Of a stretch of DNA of 64,000 nucleotides, positions 25,327 to 34,094 are shown one piece after another; the first letter of the stretch is position 1; each line of letters opens with the position of its first letter. Origin of the DNA: Pseudomonadota bacterium (GTDB lineage: Bacteria > Chloroflexota > UBA5177 > JAJPKF01); NCBI GenBank assembly GCA_021323865.1, contig JAJPKF010000012.1, positions 218,308-282,307 on the forward strand, written 5' to 3'. Under the pieces are notes generated by a model. That model was not told the DNA's origin and made no database searches. It saw only the letters and a list, made by a program, of their open reading frames with translations. A program made the translations under genes and the position numbers.

Positions 25327-26507
25327 GCCGCTGCACGCTCCAGCCCAAGCCCCAGAACGGATGATGCCCAGCTGAGAGCGGCCGCCTGTTCCTCCGACGG
25401 TGGCTCCTTTCCGACGCTGCGTATGATGCCCTCCACCTCCCGAACCACGGCCGGTGTGTCCAGATCCCGTTCGAAGTGACGTCTCAGGTCGTCGACCACA
25501 GTTGATTCTCCGTCTGAAGGCGTCGAGCTCAGGATCATAGCAAGTCGGTCAGCCAACAGCTGGCAGCTGCGCAGCTGCTGTTCGTCAAAGTCGAAATCCT
25601 GCCGATAGTGATGGGACAGCAGATAGAGGCGGATGCCGGCTGCCGAAACGCGCTGCAGCAGGTCTCGAACAAGCACCAGATTGCCGAGGCTCTTGCTCAT
25701 CTTGACGCCGCCGAGCGCCACCATCGCCGTGTGCATCCAGATCCGAACAAAGGGGTGGGAACCGTTGAAGCTTTCGGCCTGCGCGATTTCGCTGGCGTGG
25801 TGGGGGAAGATCAGGTCCCTGCCGCCGCCGTGGACGTCGACCGGGGTGCCGAGGAAGCGGGATGCGATGGTGCTGCACTCGATGTGCCAGCCCGGTCGTC
25901 CCTTCCCCCAGGGGCTGCTCCAAGCGGGCTCGCCGGGCTGCTCCGCCTGCCAGAGGATGAAGTCGAGCGGGTCACGCTTGAACGGGTCACGCGGGTTCCC
26001 GCCATGCTCGGCCGCCAGTTCAATCAGTCGTTCTCTATCTGCGCCGGCCAGGCTGCCGTAATTCGGAAACCCGGCGGCGCGAAAGTAGAGATTTTCCCCC
26101 GCCTCATAGGTCACCCCGGCACGCTCCAAGCCCTCGATGGCCTCGATAATCTCCTGAACGACATCGGAGGCCTTGATGAAATAGTCGGGGGGAAGGACGT
26201 TGAGCGCCTCCATGTCGCGCTCATACGCTTCGATCTCGCACGCGGCCAGGCGGTCATAGGAGATTCCAAGCTCACGCGACTTGCGCATCATGTCGTCGTC
26301 GATGTCCGTAACGTTCTGGGCATAGTCGACTTCGATCCCCACCGTGCGCAGGTAGCGAATCAGGACGTCAAACACCACGTAGGTGAATGCGTGGCCGAGA
26401 TGGGTCGTGTCGTAGGGCGTGACCCCACACACGTAGAGGCTGATCCGGCCGTCTCGGGGCTCCAGCCGTTGCACTCGCCTCGTGGCCGTGTTGAACAGGC
26501 TGATCAT
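25323..26507 (-). CDS. Cysteinyl-tRNA synthetase-like / MshC-like ligase
   Basis: Class I aaRS-fold enzyme that activates cysteine. N-terminal YVCGVTPYDTTHLGHAFTYV includes the HIGH box (HLGH) and the zinc Cys; other zinc ligands are in WHIECS and HHASEIAQ; KMSKS is present (about 255). Two points separate it from ordinary CysRS. The CG(V/I)TPYD(T/A)THLGHA signature is that of mycothiol ligase MshC, and the length of 394 residues leaves little room for the CysRS anticodon-binding region. It could be the organism's only, shortened CysRS, or a ligase joining Cys to an amino sugar or another amine. It heads an operon with ALDH and a Dabb protein. Function left open. Confidence 0.85.
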   Translation of the reverse strand: MISLFNTATRRVQRLEPRDGRISLYVCGVTPYDTTHLGHAFTYVVFDVLIRYLRTVGIEVDYAQNVTDIDDDMMRKSRELGISYDRLAACEIEAYERDMEALNVLPPDYFIKASDVVQEIIEAIEGLERAGVTYEAGENLYFRAAGFPNYGSLAGADRERLIELAAEHGGNPRDPFKRDPLDFILWQAEQPGEPAWSSPWGKGRPGWHIECSTIASRFLGTPVDVHGGGRDLIFPHHASEIAQAESFNGSHPFVRIWMHTAMVALGGVKMSKSLGNLVLVRDLLQRVSAAGIRLYLLSHHYRQDFDFDEQQLRSCQLLADRLAMILSSTPSDGESTVVDDLRRHFERDLDTPAVVREVEGIIRSVGKEPPSEEQAAALSWASSVLGLGLERAAA

Positions 26508-26584
26508 GGAGCAACCTTAGGCTATCAGAGTGTCAATAGCTGTGGTCATGGTGCAGGTCTCTCCCAAACCGATGGGGGACACTG

Positions 26585-27106
26585 ATGAGTGAGCCGCCTT
26601 GCTCTGGGCCTCGGAAATCAGCAGTGCCCGCGCCTCTCGTGAAGCAGTCTGAGTCGGCTGTCCACACGCCCGTGAATGCGCTGACCATAAGGGTTCGCAC
26701 CAATCAAACCGACCTGAACGGTGTCATGTACCACGGGTCGTACTTCGACTGTTTCGAAGCAGCTCGCGTCGACGTGTTTCGTAGCCTTGGCTATACGTTC
26801 GACCGCACGCGACGTGAGGGATTCGTGCCGGTCATAAGCCAGGTGGCATGTGAGTACCTGCTCCCGGCATATTTCGACGATCTCATCAACGTCAGAGTCA
26901 TGCTGAGGGAGATGACCGCGGCAAGCATGCTCCTTGGCTATCATGTCTCCCGGGAGGCAGACTACCTGGCGAGGGGGGAGGCAAAATTCGTGTTTCTGAG
27001 CATCGATCATGGTCGGCCCATTCGAATCCCAACCAGCCTCCGGCTCTGCGTAGAACAGTACCGAGACCTGCTCAGCCCACAGTCACGGACGACCAGTTCT
27101 CATTGA
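26585..27106 (+). CDS. Hotdog-fold acyl-CoA thioesterase (4HBT/YbgC-like)
   Basis: A 173-residue protein with a single hotdog domain. TNQTDLNGVMYHGSYFDCFEAAR is the YbgC/4HBT active-site strand-helix (Asp, then Tyr and the helix ending EAAR, about residues 42-60). SQVACEYLLPAYFDD and YHVSREADYLARGEAKFVFL complete the sheet. About 30 N-terminal residues precede the domain and look disordered. Members hydrolyse short- or medium-chain acyl-CoA or aryl-CoA; the substrate is unknown. The 3' end overlaps the convergent peptide-binding lipoprotein gene by 35 nt. It is alone on its strand in this stretch. Confidence 0.85.
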   Translation: MSEPPCSGPRKSAVPAPLVKQSESAVHTPVNALTIRVRTNQTDLNGVMYHGSYFDCFEAARVDVFRSLGYTFDRTRREGFVPVISQVACEYLLPAYFDDLINVRVMLREMTAASMLLGYHVSREADYLARGEAKFVFLSIDHGRPIRIPTSLRLCVEQYRDLLSPQSRTTSSH

Positions 27107-28523
27107 CGGGCTGCAGGCCGATGGGCGTCGGAGCCAGACCCTGTGCTTGACCTGAGATCAAGAACCCAAGCCGAATGGCCCCAATCGGAACCAGCCGCGC
27201 TCCTGACAGCAGGTACTGCTGAGAGCGCGTGTCGGCAGTCAACTCGCCGTTTGGGTCTTTCGAGGGAAGGATGCGGCTGGTTTGCGACAACAGATGGTTG
27301 AAGCGAGCGCTTCCACTGGGGAAGACGGCCCGTCCCAGCTGCTGCAGCCAGCGTTGGGGAACAGGCGGAACGATGTTCAGTGCGACCACGGAAACCCGCG
27401 GGCCCGTTCCGGTCAGCTTCGCGCCTGCCCGGTGAAGTGACGTCCTAAGCCAGGCCACGACAACACGGGGCACCGTTCCTTCGACGCTCAGGCGGATGGC
27501 AGGCCCACGAGCAAGAATCTTCCGTGCCGCGGCGGGGCGGTAGACCCGGGGATCAACCACAGGCGGTACCTCTGGAACGGTGGGCGGCAGCACGGATGCC
27601 GTGGGATCGAGGATCGATCCAGGGTGGGCGAGGCGGCTGCGATCCAGGGACTCGTCCAGCGCGACTCGAACCCTCCGATCCCGAACGGCTTGAGTGACGA
27701 GATACATGGTCGTCATCGCATCGGTGGGGCTGAAGAGCGGGGACGAGGCGTATCTTGCCACCATGGCAGCAGGGAGCTGTACCGCGTCCAGCCGGTGTTC
27801 CCGAAACAACCGGTACGCGCGGCCGCTCGACGCCAGCTGAAGTGATACCTCTCGAAGCTTGATCCGGCCTCCGTAGTAGTACCGGTTGGGTGTGAGCACC
27901 GTCGTCGGGCCCAGTCGATCGATGGCGAACGGTCCCGCGGCCGCTCCCCGCCGCCACCAATGCCCTCCCCGGGCCACGACGCGCCTGTCGATCACGGCAG
28001 CGATGGGCAAGGCAAGGTCGGCCAGGAAGCCGGGATCCGGATGCCGCAGACGGATGCGAATCGATCGCCGCCCAAGCACGTGCAAACCACGCACGGTCTT
28101 CCTGGCCCCGCGGTGAACGGTAGCTGCGCCCTCAATCGAGGACAGCGCTTGCCAACCCTGATTGGAACCCCGACTCCGGACCAAGGCCCGGCGCAGGGAG
28201 AAGGAGACGTCGGCCGCGGTCACCGGATCGCCGTTGGAAAACCGTGCATCGGCACGGACGGTGAAGGTCATTTCCCGTCCCGACGCAGAGATCGAGGGAA
28301 TAGCCACGGCAAGGTCCGGCACCGGCGCCATGTTCGCGTCGAATTGGAACAGGCCCCGGTAGACGAGCGAGTTCGGCCACAGGTTGCCGGGGAGCGCCGT
28401 GGCCGGATCCTTTGAGATTGGCCTTGAGCTCGCTAGTCGCAGGACTCGAGGCGCCGCTGAGTGGCCACAAGCCTCCAACCCAAAGCCCAAGACCACGAGC
28501 GGGAGAAGTGCACATCGACGCAT
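27072..28523 (-). CDS. Peptide/oligopeptide ABC-transporter substrate-binding lipoprotein (SBP_bac_5 family)
   Basis: Extracytoplasmic solute-binding protein of about 483 residues. From ATG 28523 the N-terminus MRRCALLPLVVLGFGLEACG is a lipoprotein signal peptide whose lipobox is LEAC. Family landmarks follow: NSLVYRGLFQFDANMAPVPD, MTFTVRADARFSNGDPVTAADVSFS (the SBP_bac_5 signature) and SLDRSRL further on. An upstream codon at 28577 would add 18 residues before the signal peptide and is unlikely. No permease or ATPase genes are nearby, so the transporter is encoded elsewhere or the protein has become a stand-alone sensor/chaperone. The C-terminal part is less conserved than usual. The 3' end overlaps the thioesterase gene. 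Confidence 0.85.
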   Translation of the reverse strand: MRRCALLPLVVLGFGLEACGHSAAPRVLRLASSRPISKDPATALPGNLWPNSLVYRGLFQFDANMAPVPDLAVAIPSISASGREMTFTVRADARFSNGDPVTAADVSFSLRRALVRSRGSNQGWQALSSIEGAATVHRGARKTVRGLHVLGRRSIRIRLRHPDPGFLADLALPIAAVIDRRVVARGGHWWRRGAAAGPFAIDRLGPTTVLTPNRYYYGGRIKLREVSLQLASSGRAYRLFREHRLDAVQLPAAMVARYASSPLFSPTDAMTTMYLVTQAVRDRRVRVALDESLDRSRLAHPGSILDPTASVLPPTVPEVPPVVDPRVYRPAAARKILARGPAIRLSVEGTVPRVVVAWLRTSLHRAGAKLTGTGPRVSVVALNIVPPVPQRWLQQLGRAVFPSGSARFNHLLSQTSRILPSKDPNGELTADTRSQQYLLSGARLVPIGAIRLGFLISGQAQGLAPTPIGLQPVNENWSSVTVG

Positions 28524-28643
28524 GACCCGCCGCGCTCGAAAGACGGTGTTGCTAGGGCCCTGATGGGTCTGCAGCATACATGCCTCGGCGCCCGGTTCCT
28601 GACCCTTCGCGAGACGCAGGTCAATCGCGCGGGAAGGAATGAA

Positions 28644-28719
28644 TGGAGCCGATGGCCGGACTCGAACCGGCGACTTGACGCTTACGAAGCGCCTGCTCTA
28701 CCAACTGAGCTACATCGGC
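28644..28719 (-). tRNA. tRNA-Thr (CGT), CCA encoded
   Basis: Minus-strand cloverleaf: acceptor GCCGATG/CATCGGC, D stem GCTC/GAGC, anticodon arm GGCGC-TTCGTAA-GCGTC giving CGT, T arm GCCGG-TTCGAGT-CCGGC, discriminator T, then encoded CCA. It reads ACG. It lies antisense to the stretch just upstream of the thymidine kinase gene. Confidence 0.96.
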
Positions 28720-28827
28720 ACGTGGCTAGGGCATTGTAACGGCTTGGCCTTGGATAATGGTCTGACCGCGGGGGGCTTCCGGACCAAGCAGCGCCTCCGA
28801 GCCCAGTTCTCAGAGGTGGAAACCCAG

Positions 28828-29454
28828 GTGCAGACCAAGGGCACGCTGACCGTCATTTGCGGTCCGATGTTCTCGGGTAAATCTCGAGAGCTGATCCGGA
28901 CCGTCCACATCGCCGAGATTGCCGGGCAACCTGTCACGCTGCTTAAGGCGGGCATCGACCTTCGGTACAGCGTGGACGATGTCGCCTCACATGACGGTCT
29001 CACGATGAAGGCTCGGGCCGTCAATACGGCGAGAGAGATCATCGCGATTGTGCAATCTGCCCCGGTCACCCCGACGGTGGTTGCGATCGACGAGGGCCAA
29101 TTCTTTGACCAGGGATTGGCTGCGGTCTGCATATGGCTGCGGGACAAGGGAATGCGGGTTGTCGTTGCGGGGCTTGATCGCAACTTTCGCGGCGAGCCCT
29201 TTGGGCCAATGCCAGAGCTTTTGGCCATTGCCGACGACGTTATCAAGCTGCGGGCCGTCTGCATGCGGTGCAAGGATCCTCGCGTCACGGCCACACTCCC
29301 GCAGCGCTTGATCGACGGCAGGCCCGCGCCATATGACAGCCCTGAGATTCTGGTCGGCGGATTGGACAGCTACGAGGCACGCTGCCTGAACTGCCACGAG
29401 GTCCCTGGGCGCCCCGACCCAGGTCAGCTCATCCAAGGCATGCTGGGCCACTGA
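28828..29454 (+). CDS. tdk: Thymidine kinase (type II, TK1-like)
   Basis: Phosphorylates thymidine with ATP in the salvage pathway. The domain starts GTLTVICGPMFSGKS with the P-loop at residues 12-19, followed by the DEGQFF Walker-B-type motif (catalytic Glu, about 88), AGLDRNFRGEPFG, and a zinc site formed by CMRC (about 149-152) and CLNC near the C-terminus with a lasso loop between. Length is about 208 residues, near the family norm. The open frame extends upstream through the antisense tRNA-Thr, which cannot be coding. GTG 28828 gives MQTKGTLTV as in relatives; GTG 28816 is an alternative. No neighbouring nucleotide-metabolism genes. Confidence 0.93.
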   Translation: MQTKGTLTVICGPMFSGKSRELIRTVHIAEIAGQPVTLLKAGIDLRYSVDDVASHDGLTMKARAVNTAREIIAIVQSAPVTPTVVAIDEGQFFDQGLAAVCIWLRDKGMRVVVAGLDRNFRGEPFGPMPELLAIADDVIKLRAVCMRCKDPRVTATLPQRLIDGRPAPYDSPEILVGGLDSYEARCLNCHEVPGRPDPGQLIQGMLGH

Positions 29455-29621
29455 CATAGCGCGCCGCTTAGGAACGATCCGAGAAATTCGCCTCGATGGC
29501 CTCCTCGGGCCTCTCTGCCGAGTTCGAGAGTTGTCAACACTTGCCTTCAATCTGTCACCGTGATAGAACGATGCACTCGGAGGGCTGTTCGCTCCCGATG
29601 CGCAAGGAGGGCGCAAATGAC

Positions 29622-31001
29622 ATGGGCACTGTGGTAGCCGGATCCATCGAACAGCTTCGCAGCCAGATCAGCGGAACGATCATCGGGCCGGTAGACGACG
29701 GATACGAAGAGGCACGAACGGTCCTCAATGGCATGATCGATCGCCACCCGGCGGCCGTCATCCGGTGTACCAACACGGCTGACGTGGTCGCGGCGGTCAA
29801 TTTTGCCCGAGAGAAGGGTGTGGACGTCGCCGTGAGAGGCGGCGCTCACAGCGTTCCGGGCTTCGGCACGTGTGACGGAGGTGTGGTCATAGACCTCTCA
29901 GGCATGCGACAGGTCCAGGTCGACGCCGCACGGCGCACAGCCCGGGCCCAAGGCGGCGCAACCTGGGGTGACTTCAATACCGCCACGCATGAGTACGGAC
30001 TTGCCACCACTGGAGGTATCATTTCCACCACCGGTCTCGGCGGCCTAACGCTCGGTGGTGGAATAGGCTATCTGGCTCGCGGGTATGGTCTGTCCCTCGA
30101 CAATCTCGTGTCCGCCGAGGTCGTCACCGCAGACGGCCAAATCGTGACTGCCAGCGCGGACGATCATCCGGATCTGTTCTGGGCTCTCCGGGGAGGCTCG
30201 GGCAATTTTGGCATCGTGACGATGTTCGAGTTCAGGCTGCATCCGGTGAAGGACATCTATGGCGGACCAATGCTCTTCGAGCTCCAGTACGCCACCAGCA
30301 TCCTTGAGTTCTATCGTGACTTCATTGAGACGGCGCCCGAGGAGTTCGGCGGGTTTCCTGGCTTCCAGATCGCTCCGCCCCTGCCTTTCATTCCCGAGGA
30401 CCGCCACGGCGATCCGTTCGTCATCTTTGTCGCCTGCTGGTCGGGTGACGTGGCTCAGGGCGAGCAGGCTCTGAAGCCGCTCCATGATGTCGCCCCGGTA
30501 GTTGCCGAGATGGTCGGACCGATGCCGTATCCCGCATTGAACAGCGCCTTCGATGCCCTCTATCCCAAGGGGCTGCAGCATTACTGGAAGGCGAACTTTG
30601 TCACGGAGCTGACCGATGAGGCGATCGCCGCACACGTAGAGTACGGACCGAAGGTGCCGGCGCTCACGTCGACCATGCACATCTACCCCATTAATGGCGC
30701 CTGTCATCGTGTTGCTCCCGACGCAACCGCCTTCGCGTACCGCGATGCCAGCTTCGCGACGGTGATTGCAGGGATGTGGCCCGACCCAGCCGACAACGAG
30801 GCCAACATCCGGTGGGTTCGCGACTACTACGAAGCAACCGCCGCTCATTCCGAGGAAGGTGGTTACATCAACTTCATGAGTAGCGACGATCAGGACCGGA
30901 TCCGAGCGAACTACAAAGGCAACTACGATCGCCTTGTCGAGATCAAACGCAACTATGATCCCGACAATTTCTTCCATCTGAACCAAAACATCAAACCGTA
31001 G
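29622..31001 (+). CDS. FAD-linked oxidase with BBE domain
   Basis: Flavoprotein of the VAO/PCMH fold with a C-terminal berberine-bridge-enzyme segment. The FAD-binding part has VAVRGGAHSVPGFGTCDGG, where the His after RGGA is the usual 8-alpha attachment site, and TGLGGLTLGGGIGYLARGYG. There is no Cys in the GGG region, so a second (bicovalent) link is absent. The C-terminal NYDPDNFFHLNQNI is the BBE signature. The ATG at 29622 is used because conservation begins near GTVVAGSIEQL; AAGGAGG lies 11 nt upstream. Related enzymes oxidise sugars, 6-hydroxynicotine or polyketide alcohols. The substrate is unknown and no pathway genes adjoin it. Confidence 0.88.
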   Translation: MGTVVAGSIEQLRSQISGTIIGPVDDGYEEARTVLNGMIDRHPAAVIRCTNTADVVAAVNFAREKGVDVAVRGGAHSVPGFGTCDGGVVIDLSGMRQVQVDAARRTARAQGGATWGDFNTATHEYGLATTGGIISTTGLGGLTLGGGIGYLARGYGLSLDNLVSAEVVTADGQIVTASADDHPDLFWALRGGSGNFGIVTMFEFRLHPVKDIYGGPMLFELQYATSILEFYRDFIETAPEEFGGFPGFQIAPPLPFIPEDRHGDPFVIFVACWSGDVAQGEQALKPLHDVAPVVAEMVGPMPYPALNSAFDALYPKGLQHYWKANFVTELTDEAIAAHVEYGPKVPALTSTMHIYPINGACHRVAPDATAFAYRDASFATVIAGMWPDPADNEANIRWVRDYYEATAAHSEEGGYINFMSSDDQDRIRANYKGNYDRLVEIKRNYDPDNFFHLNQNIKP

Positions 31002-31051
31002 GCTTTCGAGACCGGGCGATGCGCATCGCCCGGTCTCTCTCCCTCTCGGGG

Positions 31052-32161
31052 TCAGACCACGATAACGGGGATGCGCTGCACGAGGTTGTTGCCCATGCCC
31101 CGAGCCGTCCAGAACTGCTCGACAGGCTGAGCATTCCCAGTGGCGTCCGTGGCCCGGCAGCACAGCTGATACGAGCCAGGCACAGCGCTCCAATCGTACC
31201 TCCAGGACTGCCACTGGTGCGGTCCGCTTTGCGGGACCACCTCGGCGTCTTCCCAGCTCGTTCCCCCGTCCAGGCTCACGGCCACGCCCCTAATTGCCGA
31301 CCTCCCAGACCATGCACGCCCGGAAAGCTGCACGGGACCCCGTTGAACGACCCGGGTTCGGGTAAGGAAGTCGGGGATGCCGGGCGGGATCATGACCGAT
31401 CTCACCCGCATGAGCGTCACCGGCTCGCCCACGGCTTCACGGGTTGAAGCGTAGCGATAGGCGGTTGATTGCTGGTATCCGGTGAACTCGTGATCCAACA
31501 GCCGAATCGACCGCAGCCACTTCACGTGCGCCATTCCATACCAGCCGGGAGCTATCAGGCGAAGCGGGAATCCATGCTGAGGAGCCACTGGCGCTCCGTT
31601 CATGGCCCAGGCGAGGATGACGTCATCGCGCATCGCTTCGTCGAGCGGAAGACTCCGCTCATACCATTGACGCTGCCCGCCCTCGAACCCTTCGTCCAGA
31701 CCGGTGAACAGCACCTCTCGAGCGCCTGAGGCAACTTGGCTCTCGCGCAGAATGGCTGAGAGCGAGGTACCGGTCCAGTCGGCAGTTCCAACCGCTCCCA
31801 GGAGCCAGGGCTGGCTGATCGGCCGCGGCCGGCTGAGTGCCCGACCGTCACCGGCGCACTCGAGTGTCACGCGAAGCGTCGTCTGCGGCCGGCGCCGCAG
31901 ATCTTCGAGACTAAGGGTCAGTTGCCGGTGGACCGCACCTCCGATGGTGAGCCGCCATGCCGGGACGTCCACGGCCGGAATGTCGTAGTGGATCAGCGTG
32001 TAGTGCAGTCCCGGCGGTGTGACGTCGTAGCGGAGCGCCTCGAGCGGGACCGCGTGATTCCGCAGAGCCAGCTGCAGCTCCTCCTGATGAAAACGGTCGG
32101 ACGGCTCGATGAAGCTTCCGTCCCCGACCCGTGGAAAGCTCATGTCCGCGGTCACACTCAT
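31052..32161 (-). CDS. Sulfite-oxidase-family molybdopterin enzyme
   Basis: Mononuclear molybdenum enzyme of the sulfite oxidase family, 369 residues from ATG 32161. The Mo-ligating Cys is in TLECAGDGR (about residue 101; usually LECAGNGR). Cofactor-binding segments GAVGTADWTG and HGFPLRLIAPGWYGMAHVKW are clear. The C-terminal beta domain (SGRAWSGRSAIRGVAVSLDGG, then W-rich strands and YQLCCRATDATGN) is the Mo-co dimerisation domain seen in true sulfite oxidases and absent from the short MsrP/YedY form. No heme domain and no Tat signal are visible, so it is either cytoplasmic or its start is misjudged; an upstream reading adds a non-conserved stretch. It is divergent from the secreted propeller gene. 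Confidence 0.87.
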   Translation of the reverse strand: MSVTADMSFPRVGDGSFIEPSDRFHQEELQLALRNHAVPLEALRYDVTPPGLHYTLIHYDIPAVDVPAWRLTIGGAVHRQLTLSLEDLRRRPQTTLRVTLECAGDGRALSRPRPISQPWLLGAVGTADWTGTSLSAILRESQVASGAREVLFTGLDEGFEGGQRQWYERSLPLDEAMRDDVILAWAMNGAPVAPQHGFPLRLIAPGWYGMAHVKWLRSIRLLDHEFTGYQQSTAYRYASTREAVGEPVTLMRVRSVMIPPGIPDFLTRTRVVQRGPVQLSGRAWSGRSAIRGVAVSLDGGTSWEDAEVVPQSGPHQWQSWRYDWSAVPGSYQLCCRATDATGNAQPVEQFWTARGMGNNLVQRIPVIVV

Positions 32162-32274
32162 CGCCTGTCGTTCCCCGGTGTTAGGAAGTGTTTCATTATT
32201 GGCTTGAAGAGAAGCTTCCGCTGTCGGTGCGTTCGCCTCTCCGGATAAGAAATCTCCACCGCCGGCGACGCCCA

Positions 32275-32308
32275 CTCAACGATTTCTCGACGGCCGGCTC
32301 AACGGTTT
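32275..32308. repeat. Two direct repeats CTCAACG(A/G)TTT in a divergent spacer
   Basis: Copies at 32275-32285 and 32298-32308 differ at one base of eleven and are spaced 23 nt, about two helical turns. The second overlaps TTGCCA (32307-32312), a possible -35 box for the propeller gene. Candidate regulator-binding site between the sulfite-oxidase-like gene and the propeller gene. Confidence 0.35.
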
Positions 32309-32372
32309 GCCAACCTCACCCGCGTACTGTAGTCCCAGCGTTGGGGAAGCGTAGACGCTGAGGAGGACAAGA

Positions 32373-34040
32373 ATGCGGAGTATCGTTGTGTCGGCTGCAC
32401 GCCTGAGTGCGGCCTGTTTGATCGTGTTTGCCGCCATCGGTTGGATCACGCCTGTGCAGGCCGCGTCCGGTGATTGGACCGAATACCTCGGGAACGCAGG
32501 AAAGTCGGGCTACAACGGCGCAGAGACGGTGATCACCCCGGCGACTGCCCCCAACCTTGCTCTGCGCTGGACGGCATCGTCGAACAGCCAGGCTTCGACC
32601 CAGACGGTCACGGCCTACGGGAACGCGTACTGGGGCACATGGGATGGGTACGAGCGTGCCACCAATGCCTCGACTGGCGCTCCCCTCTGGTCGACATTCC
32701 TCGGCCAAGCGCCGGAGTGCAATCGTCAGTACAAGTCCGGCATCACGGACACTCCGAAGGTTGCGACGGAATGGGTCGGAGGGCATGCCCATCACATGCT
32801 GTGGATCGGCGGCGGCGACGCGGCCATGTATGCGCTCAACGCCGATACCGGCCAGGTCCTCTGGCGTACGTTGCTGGACAGCGAGTTCGGCGCTTTCATC
32901 TGGAGCTCACCCACGCTCTACAACGGCAACATCTATGTGGGGCTGTCCTCCTTCTCCGACTGCCCACTCGTTCACGGAGGCGTCTTCGAGCTCAATGCCA
33001 TGACCGGAGCAATCGAGCACGTCTTCTATACGGAGCCGGATGGATGTGTGGGCGGAAGCGTCTGGGGATCCCCGGCCATCGATTACGTCACGGGCCGGCT
33101 ATACGTGGCCACGGGAAACCCGGGGTCATGTTCGAGCCCCAACACCCCCACGCCATACGTCCAGGCCCTCGTTGATCTGAACGCTTCCGATCTTAGTGTT
33201 GTCGGCTCTTGGCAGGTGCCGGCCTCACAGCAGATAGAGGACGGCGACTTCGGCAGTACACCAACGCTCTTCAGTGCAGCCGTCAACGGAAGTCGCCAAT
33301 ATTTGGTAGGCGTGGCCAACAAGAACGGCATCTATTACGCCTTCAACCGGTACAACGTCTCTGCCGGCCCCGTTTGGGAAGACCAGATCGCAACGCCAGG
33401 TCCACCCGACACCGGATACGGCAGCATCTCCCCGAGCGCCTGGGACGGGAATCAGCTCTACGTCGCCGGAGGTAAGACCACCGTGAACGGTCTCGCCTGC
33501 ATCGCGAGCGTTCGAGCAGTCGACCCGGCGACAGGCCATTTCGTCTGGGAGAACTGCATCAATACCGGACAAAGCTATGGGGGAGTCTTGGGCGCCGTCA
33601 TGGCATCGCCGGGAATCGTGGCTGTCACGGCTGGGCTCCAGCTGCGAGTCGTCGCCAGCTCCAACGGGGCGACTCTCTTCAAGTACACGGACAAGTCCAT
33701 CTTCTATTCAGCGCCCACCATCTCAAACGGTGCTCTCTATGTGCCGGACACCTATGGCAACCTTCGGGCATTCAGTCCGCCAGTCAGCACGGGAGCCGTT
33801 GCTCGCTTCCGGGTCGTGCAGAAGGGAAGCCAACGGTCACTTCGATGGGTCATGGCGGAAGCGGTGGGAATCAAGGGATTCCGCCTCTTCGGGAGTCATC
33901 ATCGCTTGAACCGGCACCTGCTCAAGCCACGCAGGAGTCTCGTCAACACCTTCCGGCTGACCAGCAAAGCTCACGGACCATTTCGCCTTGAGGTGCTGGC
34001 CGAGGGCGGCAAAACTGTGTCGGTGCGATCCAAGCCGTGA
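32373..34040 (+). CDS. Secreted PQQ-like beta-propeller repeat protein
   Basis: Exported 555-residue protein. The N-terminus is a Sec signal peptide (SAACLIVFAAIGWITPVQA, cut after AQA-like residues near 30). The mature part consists of propeller blades with the quinoprotein repeat pattern (A-x-x-A-x-T-G-x-x-x-W): NASTGAPLWSTF, LNADTGQVLWRTL, LNAMTGAIEHVFY, VDPATGHFVWENC. Several cysteine pairs may form disulfides. No dehydrogenase catalytic or heme-c motifs (CxxCH) are seen, so it is probably a binding protein rather than an alcohol dehydrogenase. The C-terminal 85 residues are Arg-rich and of unknown fold. The ribosome site GAGGAGG before ATG 32373 is strong. Divergent from the sulfite-oxidase-like gene. 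Confidence 0.85.
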   Translation: MRSIVVSAARLSAACLIVFAAIGWITPVQAASGDWTEYLGNAGKSGYNGAETVITPATAPNLALRWTASSNSQASTQTVTAYGNAYWGTWDGYERATNASTGAPLWSTFLGQAPECNRQYKSGITDTPKVATEWVGGHAHHMLWIGGGDAAMYALNADTGQVLWRTLLDSEFGAFIWSSPTLYNGNIYVGLSSFSDCPLVHGGVFELNAMTGAIEHVFYTEPDGCVGGSVWGSPAIDYVTGRLYVATGNPGSCSSPNTPTPYVQALVDLNASDLSVVGSWQVPASQQIEDGDFGSTPTLFSAAVNGSRQYLVGVANKNGIYYAFNRYNVSAGPVWEDQIATPGPPDTGYGSISPSAWDGNQLYVAGGKTTVNGLACIASVRAVDPATGHFVWENCINTGQSYGGVLGAVMASPGIVAVTAGLQLRVVASSNGATLFKYTDKSIFYSAPTISNGALYVPDTYGNLRAFSPPVSTGAVARFRVVQKGSQRSLRWVMAEAVGIKGFRLFGSHHRLNRHLLKPRRSLVNTFRLTSKAHGPFRLEVLAEGGKTVSVRSKP

Positions 34041-34094
34041 CTCGTGCTGTAAGCCGCAGCGGCAATACGGGTGGGCGGGGCTGCGCCGCGGCAG

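Noticed and set aside
28639..28827. In-frame extension of the thymidine kinase reading (GRTRTGDLTLTKRLL...) as an N-terminal peptide
   Set aside because: It is the antisense translation of the tRNA-Thr(CGT) gene, a common annotation artefact; the kinase starts at 28828 or 28816.
30045..31214. 389-codon minus-strand frame opposite the BBE oxidase
   Set aside because: Antisense to a gene with FAD-binding and BBE motifs; no domain seen.
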